Assembly (NCBI RefSeq): GCF_030294945.1
Contig: NZ_AP018448.1
Coordinates: 6,168,001 to 6,232,000 of the forward strand
Length of the DNA: 64,000 bases
Source: Streptomyces graminofaciens
Lineage (GTDB): Bacteria; Actinomycetota; Actinomycetes; Streptomycetales; Streptomycetaceae
Reading direction: 5' to 3'
The first letter of the stretch is position 1. Each line of letters starts with the position of its first letter. The notes below the pieces were generated by a model that saw only the letters and a list, made by a program, of their open reading frames with translations, did not search any database and was not told the DNA's origin. The translations under genes and the position numbers were made by a program. Below, one piece after another: positions 16,706-24,440 of the stretch.

Positions 16706-17395
16706 ATGATCCGCAGGAAGAGCAAGTCGTCTGACACCAACACTCGATGGCTGCCTACATCCCGTCGGGGGCGCCTGGTCACTCTCGTTGCTTCGGCCAT
16801 CGCAGTATCGGCTGGAGTGGCCACGGGAACCATCGCCATGGGGAATGAGGAGGACAAAAGGCCTCTGGTGGTAGATGCTCACATGTCCGAGGCGTACCCG
16901 ACCCGTACAGCCTCCGACTGGGTGGCCCATGGGCACCATGCTGCCGTGATCGAGGTCGTGCCCGGTAGCGAGCAGCGGGAGGCTATTCCGGACAGCGAGA
17001 AAGACAACGGCGAGGGACACATCTCTCGCACGGCGACGATGAAGGTCACCCAGGTCCTCTGGTCCAATCCCGAAGCCGAACCGGCGCCGCAGAGCTTTGA
17101 GGTAGAGCTCCCGGGCTGGTGGTGGGACAAGAACGGCGAGCGAGAGTTCGCCTGGAAGGGCCAGCCCCGCTACGAGGAAGGGCACAAGTACATCGCCCTT
17201 CTGGTGAAGGAGGACGGTGCTTGGAATACCACCCTGAACGCTATGCCGTACGACAACGACACTGTGGGAACTGGTGAGCTCGGTGGAGCCATTGCCAAGA
17301 TGAGCACCTCGCAAGGGCCACTCGCGGAAGAGGCCCACGGCAAGAACGCGGCCGCAGTCAAGGAGCTTCTCTCGGAGGCCGACCGAGCACGGTAG
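16706..17395 (+). CDS. membrane-anchored or secreted protein of unknown function
   Basis: A 229-aa protein beginning MIRRKSKSSDTNTRW, then a single hydrophobic segment (VTLVASAIAVSAGVATGTIA, about residues 26-45) that would act as a signal anchor or uncleaved signal, then about 180 polar residues rich in acidic and Trp residues (ELPGWWWDKNGER). I do not recognise the domain. It follows the protease gene by 86 bp on the same strand and may be transcribed with it, which would suggest a partner, inhibitor or substrate of that protease. The frame is open from 16616, but ATG 16706 has AGGGGAGGGG upstream and gives a sensible signal. Confidence 0.6.
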   Translation: MIRRKSKSSDTNTRWLPTSRRGRLVTLVASAIAVSAGVATGTIAMGNEEDKRPLVVDAHMSEAYPTRTASDWVAHGHHAAVIEVVPGSEQREAIPDSEKDNGEGHISRTATMKVTQVLWSNPEAEPAPQSFEVELPGWWWDKNGEREFAWKGQPRYEEGHKYIALLVKEDGAWNTTLNAMPYDNDTVGTGELGGAIAKMSTSQGPLAEEAHGKNAAAVKELLSEADRAR

Positions 17396-17790
17396 GCGCG
17401 GCCAAGCCCTGCTTGTCAGGCCGCTGAGGCGGGTTCGCCGTCTGCCTCCGGACCCGCCTCGAGTAGCTGTTCAGCACAGTTTTCAGGAGCGGGCTAACCC
17501 TGCCGCTGCGGGGCAGGCGACGGCCCTAGTGTGGCCTGTCGAGCAGATCGTCTCCTCGTGGCCCGCACTGGATCTTGTGTTCCGGGCGCCACCGGCTGTG
17601 CACACGATGAGGGCTGAGGGCGACGAGACCTGCCAGGTTGGAGCACTGTCAGAAGACCCGCACAAGACAAGCACTCAACTGCAGGAGGATGACCATGGGC
17701 GAAGGTAACGGGTGGATCACCCGCATTGGGCCACAGCCGTTAAGACAGGCCGGGGTCGAACGGAAAAGGTACCCGCAACGTCTGAGGCAT
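17396..17790. other. intergenic segment, only a hairpin seen
   Basis: No convincing gene lies here. A hairpin terminator is present at 17426-17460. The rest shows no repeat or operator that I can support. Confidence 0.5.
17426..17460 (+). terminator. hairpin after the 16706 gene
   Basis: GAGGCGGGT (17426-17434) pairs perfectly with ACCCGCCTC (17452-17460), with a 17-base loop, about 30 bp after the stop of the upstream gene. Confidence 0.55.
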
Positions 17791-18210
17791 ATGAAACCAT
17801 CGCACCAAACCGCCGTCCTGCTCCTGAGCGCCGGACTGTTGCTCGCTGGCTGCTCGTCCTCGTCCGACGACCCGGGGGACAACGGTGATGGTCCCACCCT
17901 GCCCGCCCGCACCGTTGCGAAGGACAAGTGGCAGGAGGGACCGGCAGAACCCAAGCAGCACAAGCCGTACCCATACGACATCTATACGCACTGCGGGATC
18001 AAATCTGTGCGGTTCGGCGGCCGTTGGTGGGTCCTTGACTCCGTGATCCCCGGCCCTGAGCAGGTCAAGGGGGAGCCTCCCTCACAGGACAGTCAGAAAC
18101 TCGCTGGCTACATGACCCTCATCGGGCCGGACACCGCCAACTTTGACGCTGCCGGAATGCCCACGATGCAATTCATTCCCACCAAGGACGAACCGCCAAG
18201 CTGTGCCTAG
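17791..18210 (+). CDS. small lipoprotein of unknown function
   Basis: A 139-aa predicted lipoprotein: MKPSHQTAVLLLSAGLLLAG followed by Cys gives a clear lipobox LLAGC at about residues 18-22. A Ser/Asp-rich linker follows, then a small domain with two further Cys (THCGIKSVRFGGRWWVLD and PPSCA at the very end) that probably form a disulfide. The frame is open from 17638, but only the ATG at 17791 gives a signal peptide. It belongs to the lower-GC secreted-protein block and directly precedes the IS5-type element, whose left end lies 14 bp after the stop. Function unknown. Confidence 0.75.
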   Translation: MKPSHQTAVLLLSAGLLLAGCSSSSDDPGDNGDGPTLPARTVAKDKWQEGPAEPKQHKPYPYDIYTHCGIKSVRFGGRWWVLDSVIPGPEQVKGEPPSQDSQKLAGYMTLIGPDTANFDAAGMPTMQFIPTKDEPPSCA

Positions 18211-18223
18211 CCTCGATCGTTCA

Positions 18224-19291
18224 TGAGAGCCCGTGAACAAACTGATCGTCGTGGGCGGGCGGGAATCGAAGAAGTGACGTGCACGGCCAGGACCTCTTGG
18301 TAGCAACTGCGGTGTCGAAGCCCAGTCGCGCCAAGAGGTCCTGTCATGCCGTTGTACGCCCCTGCCGCCCCCGCTGTCTCCCCGGATGGGCAAGCCGACT
18401 GCCCGTGTCTGGCCTGCCGGTTCGGCCACGGCCGCCGTCATCCGGCCCGCTCCCGCCGCTACACCTCGGACACCACGGACAGGGAATGGCAGGTCATCGC
18501 AGCTGTACTGCCGTGGCCGGCATGGCTGGACGGCAACGGCGGGCGGCCGGAGGCGTACTGCCGCTGGCTGATCGTGGACGCGATCTTCTACGTCGCGGAC
18601 AACGGCAACAAGTGGCGCAGCCTGCCGGGCGACTTCCCGCACTGGCGCACGGTGCACACCATCTTCACCCGGTGGTGGCAGGACGGAAGCGTCGACGCCA
18701 TCCACAATGACCTGCGCGACGAGGTCCGCCGGTCCGAGGGCCGGGACACCGACCCGACCGCCGCGATCATCGACTCGCAGTCGGTACGCGCCGCCGAGAC
18801 CGTCGGCGCCGACAGCCGCGGGTACGACGCCGGCAAGAAGGTGGCGGGCCGCAAGCGCCACGTGATCGTGGACACGATCGGCCTGCTCCTGATCGTCATG
18901 GTCACCAGCGCCAGCGTGCAGGACCGCGACGGAGCCCGCCCCGCACTGGCACACCTGCGTGACCTTTTCGAATCGATCATTCTGGTCTGGGCCGACGGCG
19001 GTTACGCCGGGAAGCTCGTTACCTGGGCGAAGAAGAAGCTCCAGCTCACGATCGAAATCGTCAAGCGCAACGACGACGTCAAGGGCTTCGTGGTACTGCC
19101 CCGCAGGTGGGTGGTGGAACGCACGCTGTCGTGGATCTTCCAGCGCCGCCGCTGCGTACGCGACTGCGTACGGTTACCCGAACACCACGAAGCCATGGTC
19201 AAGTGGTCCATGATCATGCTGATGTCACGGCGTCTGGCAGGCACGAAGGACGCCAAACACCGGAAATGATCAGTTTGTTCACGGGGTCTCA
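18224..19291 (+). mobile_element. IS5-type insertion sequence, about 1.07 kb, with terminal inverted repeats
   Basis: The left end (18225-18247) and right end (19268-19290) form inverted repeats matching at 22 of 23 positions, with cores GTGAACAAACTGATC and GATCAGTTTGTTCAC. The match extends one base further on each side. One transposase gene fills the element. No clear target-site duplication is visible at these borders. The right end lies only about 10 bp from the stop codon of the disrupted GNAT gene. Confidence 0.85.
18346..19269 (+). CDS. IS5-family transposase (DDE type)
   Basis: A 307-aa DDE transposase. The N-terminal helix-turn-helix part includes TDREWQVIAAVLPWP and GNKWRSLPGDFPHWRTVHTIF, typical of the IS5/IS1031-like group. 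Catalytic regions are visible as IIDSQSVRAAE (first Asp), LVWADGGYAGK (second Asp) and RRWVVERTLSWIFQRRR (Glu in the Y/W-2-R-3-E-6-R/K-type motif). The gene appears complete, with no frameshift, so the element may still be active. The stop codon lies inside the right inverted repeat. The ATG follows GAGGTCCTGTC with a plausible RBS. Confidence 0.92.
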   Translation: MPLYAPAAPAVSPDGQADCPCLACRFGHGRRHPARSRRYTSDTTDREWQVIAAVLPWPAWLDGNGGRPEAYCRWLIVDAIFYVADNGNKWRSLPGDFPHWRTVHTIFTRWWQDGSVDAIHNDLRDEVRRSEGRDTDPTAAIIDSQSVRAAETVGADSRGYDAGKKVAGRKRHVIVDTIGLLLIVMVTSASVQDRDGARPALAHLRDLFESIILVWADGGYAGKLVTWAKKKLQLTIEIVKRNDDVKGFVVLPRRWVVERTLSWIFQRRRCVRDCVRLPEHHEAMVKWSMIMLMSRRLAGTKDAKHRK

Positions 19292-19301
19292 GTTCTCCTC
19301 C

Positions 19302-19548
19302 TCAGGAAATCCCACTCGGCTCGGGGTCGGTGACGAGCCGCGCATGGAAATGAGCGTCCCGGAACGCGTCATGCCGCTCGGCCTCGAACATCGCCCCACG
19401 CATGGTCCCCTCGTACGCGTACCCACATCGCTCGGCGACCCGACAGGACGCGTCATGCCCGACGGCGTGGTCCAGCTCCAGCCGGTGGAGGCCGAGTTCG
19501 GTGAAGGCCCAGCGGGTGAGAACCTCGAGGGACCGGGTGGCGACCGTT
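19302..19548 (-). pseudogene. 3' part of a GNAT acetyltransferase gene cut by a TnpB element
   Basis: Translated on the minus strand, this piece gives the C-terminal half of a RimJ/RimL-type GNAT: VATRSLEVLTRWAFTEL, LHRLELDHAVGHDASCRVAE, CGYAYEGTMRGAMFEAERHD and a stop at 19302. The matching N-terminal half is at 21361-21895, and the sequence between is a TnpB-type element. The joint would read LPEARGRG-VATRSLEVL, the normal acetyl-CoA-binding loop, which shows a single gene was interrupted. Without start or RBS this part cannot be expressed on its own. Confidence 0.85.
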
Positions 19549-21366
19549 CCTAGAGACTGAGCGGGAGTGAGTCCTGTTGCCAGAACCCATGCTCAGTCGA
19601 ACGCCCCGGACGGTGTTGGGCGTTCTGGTTGCCCGCGTTCACTCCGCGCCCAGCGCCTACGGATCGTGTCCGTGGTCCGGGGATGCGGGGGCGGGTTTCC
19701 TCACGCCCGGGAACACGCCGATCGGCCTGGACGGTCCGATGCCCCACCGCATCACTCCGGTGTGGTGGGGGCGGTGTCGTCCGTCGCCGGATCGGGTGTC
19801 CCTGGGCGCGCCTTCCGATCGCCACGGCGGCAGCCTCATGGCGAGTGGTCTTACGTGTCGTGCTGGTGAGGGGTTTGTGCCAGTGGTGGGCTCCCCAGCG
19901 GCTGGTGTAGGCGGGGTCGACGGCGATGACCGCGATCCCCGTGGCGTCGGTCATCGAGGACAGGCGGGCGCGGAGTTTGCCGGTGGGCATGCCGGAGATC
20001 AGCTGCCGGAAGCGTTTCCTGCGGCCGTGCTTCTCCCGGGTCTTCTCGGCGGCGAAGTCCAGGTCCTCCACCGCGATCGCGCGCACGCCGCGCGTGTTCG
20101 CCCAGTGCAGGAGGCGGGTGAGGGCGTGGCGGACCTGGGCGTCGCGGTGTTCGGCGGTGCCGGTGAGGTCGTAGGAGAAGCGGCGCGGGCTGCCGGTGGG
20201 GTTGCCGTGGGGGTCGAGGTGCCAGGCGGCGAGGTGGTCGGCGTTCATGTCGACGCCGATCACCCCGTGGGCGAGCGCGGCCTCGATGGGCAGGGTCGGG
20301 GTGGGCGGGAGCTGCCAGGACGCGGTCACATACCAGCGGTCCCGGCTCGTATCGAGGTGGATACGGTAGGCGATCGCCCGGTCGGCCGCGACGCGGTCGG
20401 CCCACTCCTCACCCCGGTGCGCGAACGCGACCCGGCAGGCCAGGACATAGCGGCCGTGCGGGGCGTTGGCCAGATGAGCGAGCGGTGCGGGGAGTTTGAG
20501 GCTCACCTCGCCGTCGGGGGTGACACGGATCGTCTCGTTGCCGTAGCGCTTGCCGGACTCACCGTCCGCCTGGCAGAACCAGCGCTCCGCCTCCCACCGC
20601 CCACGCCATCCGGACTCCGTCAGCCCGGCTGCCTCCAGGTGGTGCCGGGCGCGGGCCAGCCGTTTGCCGCCACGCACGACACGGACGATGCCGGCCTCGC
20701 GGTCGGCCCGCACGGCAGCCAGCTGGTCTTCCAGTACCCGCAGCCGCCGCGACTTCGCATGCCACTCCCGTCGGGACCGGTAACCGCCCGGGTCGTGCTT
20801 GGTCCCTTTGTGCCCGACCGGCAGGGACAGCCGGTGCTCGATGGTGCGGATGCCGGCTTCCAGGTTCTGCAGGTGCGCCGACTGGCAGCGGCGGGCCAGC
20901 GCCCACTGGTCGTGCGTGGCCTTGGTGATCGACCCCGCCCACCGCGACGACGACAACGGCGTCAGCTCCCGCTTACGCACCGCCCACGCCTGACCGGAAT
21001 GCGAAAGACCGTCCCGGCAGCGCGCCTTGAGGTCCTTCGCCGCCAGCGACCCCAGATGCGCACCCACCAGACGCAGCACCTTCTCATCCCCGGGCGTCAG
21101 GGGCCCGAGGCGGGCCCGGACGGCCACACCAGACGGACCGGGAGTGACGAACGACGCCGCGATACTCCGCAGCTCACCCACCCCTGTCACCCCCTGCCCG
21201 AACCCACCCGAAGAACCCGTCGCCATGAACAACGAGCGCCACCCGTGCAGGTCACCCATTCGATGCAAGAACGTCAGTACCCCGCTGAAACCCGCCCCCA
21301 CGGCCCAGACACGCGACCCGGCACAGACCACCCACACTCACTCCCACTCACCAGAACGCTCTTGAA
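19546..21366 (-). mobile_element. IS200/IS605-superfamily TnpB-only element inserted in a GNAT gene
   Basis: The element lies between the two halves of the GNAT gene and contains only tnpB; no TnpA (Y1 transposase) is present. Borders are set by where the GNAT reading resumes: one end near GTTCAAGAGCG (minus strand, about 21360) and the other near CTAGGAAC (about 19546). A base or two is ambiguous because the flanks share GGT. No terminal inverted repeats or target duplication are seen, as expected for this superfamily. The end after tnpB should encode the omega RNA that guides TnpB. Confidence 0.8.
19550..21337 (-). CDS. tnpB: TnpB-family RNA-guided nuclease homologue
   Basis: The open frame is up to 595 aa; the first 30-50 residues are doubtful and the start is not certain. 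RuvC motifs: GVDMNADHLAAWH (first Asp, about residue 361), IAVEDLDF (Glu, about 422) and the region VDPAYTSRWGAHHW. The usual zinc-ribbon CxxC...CxxC between the last two motifs is missing. The expected third acidic residue lies in TRHEAAAVAIGRR, where Glu stands in place of Asp. This is the Streptomyces TnpB-related type. The frame runs to within four bases of the element end, so it overlaps the presumed omega RNA. Nuclease activity is uncertain. Confidence 0.8.
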   Translation of the reverse strand: MWVVCAGSRVWAVGAGFSGVLTFLHRMGDLHGWRSLFMATGSSGGFGQGVTGVGELRSIAASFVTPGPSGVAVRARLGPLTPGDEKVLRLVGAHLGSLAAKDLKARCRDGLSHSGQAWAVRKRELTPLSSSRWAGSITKATHDQWALARRCQSAHLQNLEAGIRTIEHRLSLPVGHKGTKHDPGGYRSRREWHAKSRRLRVLEDQLAAVRADREAGIVRVVRGGKRLARARHHLEAAGLTESGWRGRWEAERWFCQADGESGKRYGNETIRVTPDGEVSLKLPAPLAHLANAPHGRYVLACRVAFAHRGEEWADRVAADRAIAYRIHLDTSRDRWYVTASWQLPPTPTLPIEAALAHGVIGVDMNADHLAAWHLDPHGNPTGSPRRFSYDLTGTAEHRDAQVRHALTRLLHWANTRGVRAIAVEDLDFAAEKTREKHGRRKRFRQLISGMPTGKLRARLSSMTDATGIAVIAVDPAYTSRWGAHHWHKPLTSTTRKTTRHEAAAVAIGRRAQGHPIRRRTTPPPPHRSDAVGHRTVQADRRVPGREETRPRIPGPRTRSVGAGRGVNAGNQNAQHRPGRSTEHGFWQQDSLPLSL

Positions 21367-21895
21367 CCCCCCGACCACGGGCTTCGGGCAGCACCCAGTA
21401 CCCGACGACGGCCCGACGCATGAACGTATCGATGCCGTTCAGCCCGATCTGCCCGAGCGTGGCCCCGGTCTCCGCGTCGACGATCCGGAAGGCGCAGGAC
21501 TTCCCGTCCGCGTCCCAGCGCGCCCGCTCCCGCAACGACTCCCGGGCGTCCTCGACCGTCTCCTCCAGGGAGATGGGCGTGTTCCACCGCCTGAACTCCG
21601 GATCGGTACGCCCCCGGAACCACGCGTCGACATCGGCGTCGGACTCGGCGTCCCAGGAGCAGAAACGCAGGCCGAGGCCGTGGGGCTCGGGGCGGGAGGG
21701 GTTCTCTGTGCGGGGGGCTTCGAAGGCCGCCTGGGGGCCTTCGAGGGTTCCGGAAACTCCGGGCGCTTCAGGTGGGCCGGGCGCTTCAGGTGCTTCAGGT
21801 GGGCCGGGCACTTCAGTCGCTTCGGGTGCTTCAGGCGCTTCGGGTGCTCGCTCATCCGTCTCATTCACCGGGTCATTGAAACCCGTACACGTCAC
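21361..21895 (-). pseudogene. 5' part of the GNAT acetyltransferase gene with PEAP-repeat N-terminus
   Basis: The N-terminal half of the split GNAT. It starts with a GTG at 21895 that overlaps the TGA of the DUF35 gene (GTGA), so it was the third gene of the DoxX-DUF35 operon. A low-complexity segment of PEAPEAPGP-type repeats (encoded at about 21768-21850) precedes the GNAT fold: LGLRFCSWDAESDADVDAW, RWNTPISLEETVEDA, GQIGLNGID and VVGYWVLPEARGRG. After GRG the frame enters the TnpB element and ends within about 20 bp. The product lacks half of the acetyl-CoA site and is probably inactive. Confidence 0.85.
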
Positions 21896-22317
21896 TCACA
21901 GGGCTTGAATTTCGGCACGACGAACCCCTCCACGTCCTCGAACACCATCTCGAGCCCCATCCCCACCCGCAGCCCCACCCCTGCCTTCGCGCCCGGCGGC
22001 ACATCGCACTCCACGACCTCGGTCATCATCCGGGGCCCCTCGTCGAGATCCACGACGGCGGCGACGTACGGCGTGCGCTGCCCGAAGGGCGGCAGGTCGT
22101 TGCGGTGGACGACGGACCAGGTGTAGAGCGTGGCGCGCCCGCAGGCCCGCTCCCAGGCCACGTCCTCGCTCCAGCAGTACGGGCAGAACTCCCGGGGATA
22201 GTGGTGAGGCCGCCCACAGGCAGCACACCGCCGCAGCAACAGCACGCCCTCGGCCGCCGCGTCCCAGTAGGTACGGGTGAAGGCATCGACATCGGGAAGA
22301 TCGAACCGCGCGCTCAC
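21892..22317 (-). CDS. DUF35 OB-fold / zinc-ribbon protein, partner of a thiolase-like enzyme
   Basis: A 141-aa protein with an N-terminal rubredoxin-like zinc ribbon, CAACGRPHHYPREFCPYCWS (four Cys), followed by an OB-fold domain (TLYTWSVVHRNDLPPFGQRT, PYVAAVVDLDEGPRMMTEVV). Proteins of this family form complexes with thiolase-like proteins, for example ChsH2-DUF35 with Ltp2 in steroid side-chain cleavage or acetyltransferases in other pathways. The most likely partner here is the Ltp2-like protein encoded at 8129-9334. It starts with GTG overlapping the DoxX stop (GTGA) and ends overlapping the GNAT start in the same way, giving tight coupling. Confidence 0.9.
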   Translation of the reverse strand: MSARFDLPDVDAFTRTYWDAAAEGVLLLRRCAACGRPHHYPREFCPYCWSEDVAWERACGRATLYTWSVVHRNDLPPFGQRTPYVAAVVDLDEGPRMMTEVVECDVPPGAKAGVGLRVGMGLEMVFEDVEGFVVPKFKPCE

Positions 22318-22763
22318 CGGAACAACCCGAGGAGGTTGTCGACCGACCAGTCCTGCCAGGCCATCCCGAACAACCCCACGACCGAGATGAGCGCCATCAT
22401 CGAGTTCTGCCCCTGCTCGGCCCAGTCGTGGATCATCAGCACGAGATAGACGAGGTTGAGCAGCAGCCCCCCGACGAGGGCGACGGGGGTGAGAAACCCG
22501 AGGATGAGCCCGAGCCCGAGAGCCAGCTCCGCGTACAACACGACGTACGCCATGACCTTCGGCCGAGGCTTCACGACCACCGCGAACCCGCTCCGCACCA
22601 CCTCCCACCGATGCTTTGCCGCCACATCGGCCGCCCAGGCGATCCCGCTCCCCTCGAACCAGGCCTTCTTGTCCTTGTGCCGCCAACTCTCCAGCCACCA
22701 GACCCCGAGCCCGATACGGAGAACGGCCAGCCATTCGCCACCGGTGAGCCAGATCGTGTCCAT
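22314..22763 (-). CDS. DoxX-family membrane protein
   Basis: A 149-aa integral membrane protein with about four helices: EWLAVLRIGLGVWWLESW at the start, AYVVLYAELALGLGLILGF in the middle and two near the C-terminus. The RIGLGxxxLxxG-like start and the central Glu helix fit the DoxX/DoxD family, redox-related membrane proteins of varied roles. It is the first gene of a coupled operon with DUF35 and GNAT genes, with an operator 32 bp before its ATG. It may supply or dispose of electrons for the pathway, which is speculation. ATG 22763 is the only start giving a clean first helix. Confidence 0.8.
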   Translation of the reverse strand: MDTIWLTGGEWLAVLRIGLGVWWLESWRHKDKKAWFEGSGIAWAADVAAKHRWEVVRSGFAVVVKPRPKVMAYVVLYAELALGLGLILGFLTPVALVGGLLLNLVYLVLMIHDWAEQGQNSMMALISVVGLFGMAWQDWSVDNLLGLFR

Positions 22764-22794
22764 GGGGTGCGTCCTTCCGCATCCGCGCGGTTTC

Positions 22795-22807
22795 TGACGG
22801 TACGTCA
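22795..22807. promoter_or_regulatory. operator palindrome 3, TGACGGTACGTCA
   Basis: Near-perfect inverted repeat in TTTCTGACGGTACGTCAG, 32 bp upstream of the DoxX start. Confidence 0.8.
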
Positions 22808-22864
22808 GTTCAGCGGATGGGGGGTGCGGGCGCAAGAGTGGCGTCAGCTCCAGCAAGCACGCCC

Positions 22865-22928
22865 GCAGCACCCACGGAGCACTCCGGCGTAGCCCAGCAG
22901 CACCCACGCAGCACTCCGGCGTATCCCC
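22865..22928. repeat. 32-bp direct repeat, two copies
   Basis: 22865-22896 and 22897-22928 are nearly identical (they share GCAGCACCCACG and GCACTCCGGCGTA). They lie in the divergent region between the DoxX operon and the FAD monooxygenase gene, which otherwise holds no gene. Confidence 0.75.
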
Positions 22929-23088
22929 GCAGGACCCCCGGCCCCCCGAAGCGCGCCACAGCCTCGCCACATTCCGACCGCCCTACGCCACGAGCCCCAC
23001 CCACACCTCCTACAGCCGTGATCAATCCGCAACCAATTCCGGTCTTGACCGAGACCCATCAAGTGAGCTGGTGATTACCCTCAGCCAT

Positions 23089-24312
23089 ATGACCGACTTG
23101 ACCGACCCCACCGCGTCCCCGGCCCCGGCCCCCGCCGACCGCCCCGTCTACGTCATCGGCGGCGGCCCCGGCGGCCTCGCCGCGGCGCACGCGCTGCGGG
23201 CGCAGGGTGTGCGGGCGGTCGTGCTGGAGAAGTCGGACAAGGTCGGGGCGTCGTGGCGGGGGCACTACGACCGGCTCCATCTGCACACGACCCGGCGGCT
23301 GTCGGCCCTGCCCGGCCTGCCCATGCCGCGCCGCTTCGGGCGGTGGGTGTCCCGGGACAACGTGGTCCGGTATCTGGAGAAGTACGCCGAGCACCATGAG
23401 CTGGAGATCGTCACCGGTGTCGAGGTGTCGCGCGTCGAGCGGGCGGAGGACGGCAACAGCTGGCTGCTGCACGCCACCGGCGGTCGCGAACTGGCCGCCG
23501 GCGCGGTCGTTGTCGCCACCGGGTACAACCACACCCCGCACCTCCCCGAGTGGCCCGGCCGGGACTCGTACTCGGGCGAACTCGTGCACGCCTCCGCCTA
23601 CCGCAACCCCGAGCCCTACACCGGCCGCGACGTCCTCGTCGTCGGCGTCGGCAACACCGGCGCCGAGATCGCCGTCGATCTGGTGGAGGGGGGCGCGGGG
23701 AGCGTACGGCTGTCCGTGCGGACCGCTCCGCACATCGTGCGCCGGTCCACCGCCGGGTGGGCCGCCCAGTACACCGGCGTCCTCGTACGGCGGCTCCCGG
23801 TCGCCCTCGTGGACCGGCTCGCCAAGCCGATGGCGAAGCTCAGCGTGCCCGACCTGTCGGCGCACGGCCTGCCCCGGCCCGCCACCGGGCTCTACTCCCG
23901 CGTCAAGGAGGGCGCCGTCCCCGTGCAGGACGTCGGCCTCATCGACGCCGTGAAGAAGGGGCGGGTCGAGATCGTCGGCGCGGTCGAGGGCTTCGAGGAC
24001 GGCAAGGTCGCGCTCGCCGACGGCGGCCGCGTCGAGGTCGACGCGGTGATCGCCGCCACCGGCTACCGGCGCGCCCTGGAGGGGCTCGTCGGGCACCTCG
24101 ACGTCCTCGACGGGCGCGGCAAGCCCGTCGTCCACGGCCCGCGCTCCCCCAAGAACGCGCCCGGCCTCTACTTCACCGGCTTCACCAACCCCATCTCCGG
24201 CATGTTCCGCGAACTCGCCCTCGACGCCGAGAAGATCGCCAAGGCCGTCGCCCGCGCGGGCGGGGTCGCCACGCGCGACGCGGTCACCGTGGAGGGCCGC
24301 ACCGCGCGCTGA
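23089..24312 (+). CDS. flavin-containing monooxygenase-like NAD(P)/FAD oxidoreductase
   Basis: A 407-aa two-dinucleotide-binding flavoprotein. The FAD motif GGGPGGLAAAHAL is near residue 20, the NADPH motif VGVGNTGAEIA near residue 185, and between them is YSGELVHASAY, a variant of the FMO/Baeyer-Villiger fingerprint FxGxxxHxxxY. A C-terminal ATGYR motif closes the FAD site. It probably hydroxylates a soft nucleophile or inserts oxygen next to a ketone; the substrate is unknown. It is divergent from the DoxX operon but has no operator copy close to its own start. The RBS is weak, and an alternative GTG lies at 23071. Confidence 0.85.
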   Translation: MTDLTDPTASPAPAPADRPVYVIGGGPGGLAAAHALRAQGVRAVVLEKSDKVGASWRGHYDRLHLHTTRRLSALPGLPMPRRFGRWVSRDNVVRYLEKYAEHHELEIVTGVEVSRVERAEDGNSWLLHATGGRELAAGAVVVATGYNHTPHLPEWPGRDSYSGELVHASAYRNPEPYTGRDVLVVGVGNTGAEIAVDLVEGGAGSVRLSVRTAPHIVRRSTAGWAAQYTGVLVRRLPVALVDRLAKPMAKLSVPDLSAHGLPRPATGLYSRVKEGAVPVQDVGLIDAVKKGRVEIVGAVEGFEDGKVALADGGRVEVDAVIAATGYRRALEGLVGHLDVLDGRGKPVVHGPRSPKNAPGLYFTGFTNPISGMFRELALDAEKIAKAVARAGGVATRDAVTVEGRTAR

Positions 24313-24323
24313 ACCCCGAGCCC

Positions 24324-24440
24324 CTATGGCTGATCGCCGCGCGCTGAGCGCCGAGCCGCTACGACTGGTTCCCCGCGCGCTGGACACCGAGCCCCTACGG
24401 CTGGTTCCCCGCGCGCTGGACACCGAGCCCCTACGGCTAG
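24324..24440. repeat. 36-bp tandem repeat, about 3.3 copies, between convergent genes
   Basis: Units 24359-24394 and 24395-24430 differ by one base and contain TTCCCCGCGCGCTGGACACC. A diverged 35-bp unit precedes (24324-24358) and a partial one follows. It fills the gap between the monooxygenase and secreted-protein genes. Confidence 0.9.

Noticed and set aside
24324..24440. 36-bp repeats considered as CRISPR
   Set aside because: The units are directly joined without spacers and are slightly degenerate, so this is a plain tandem repeat.
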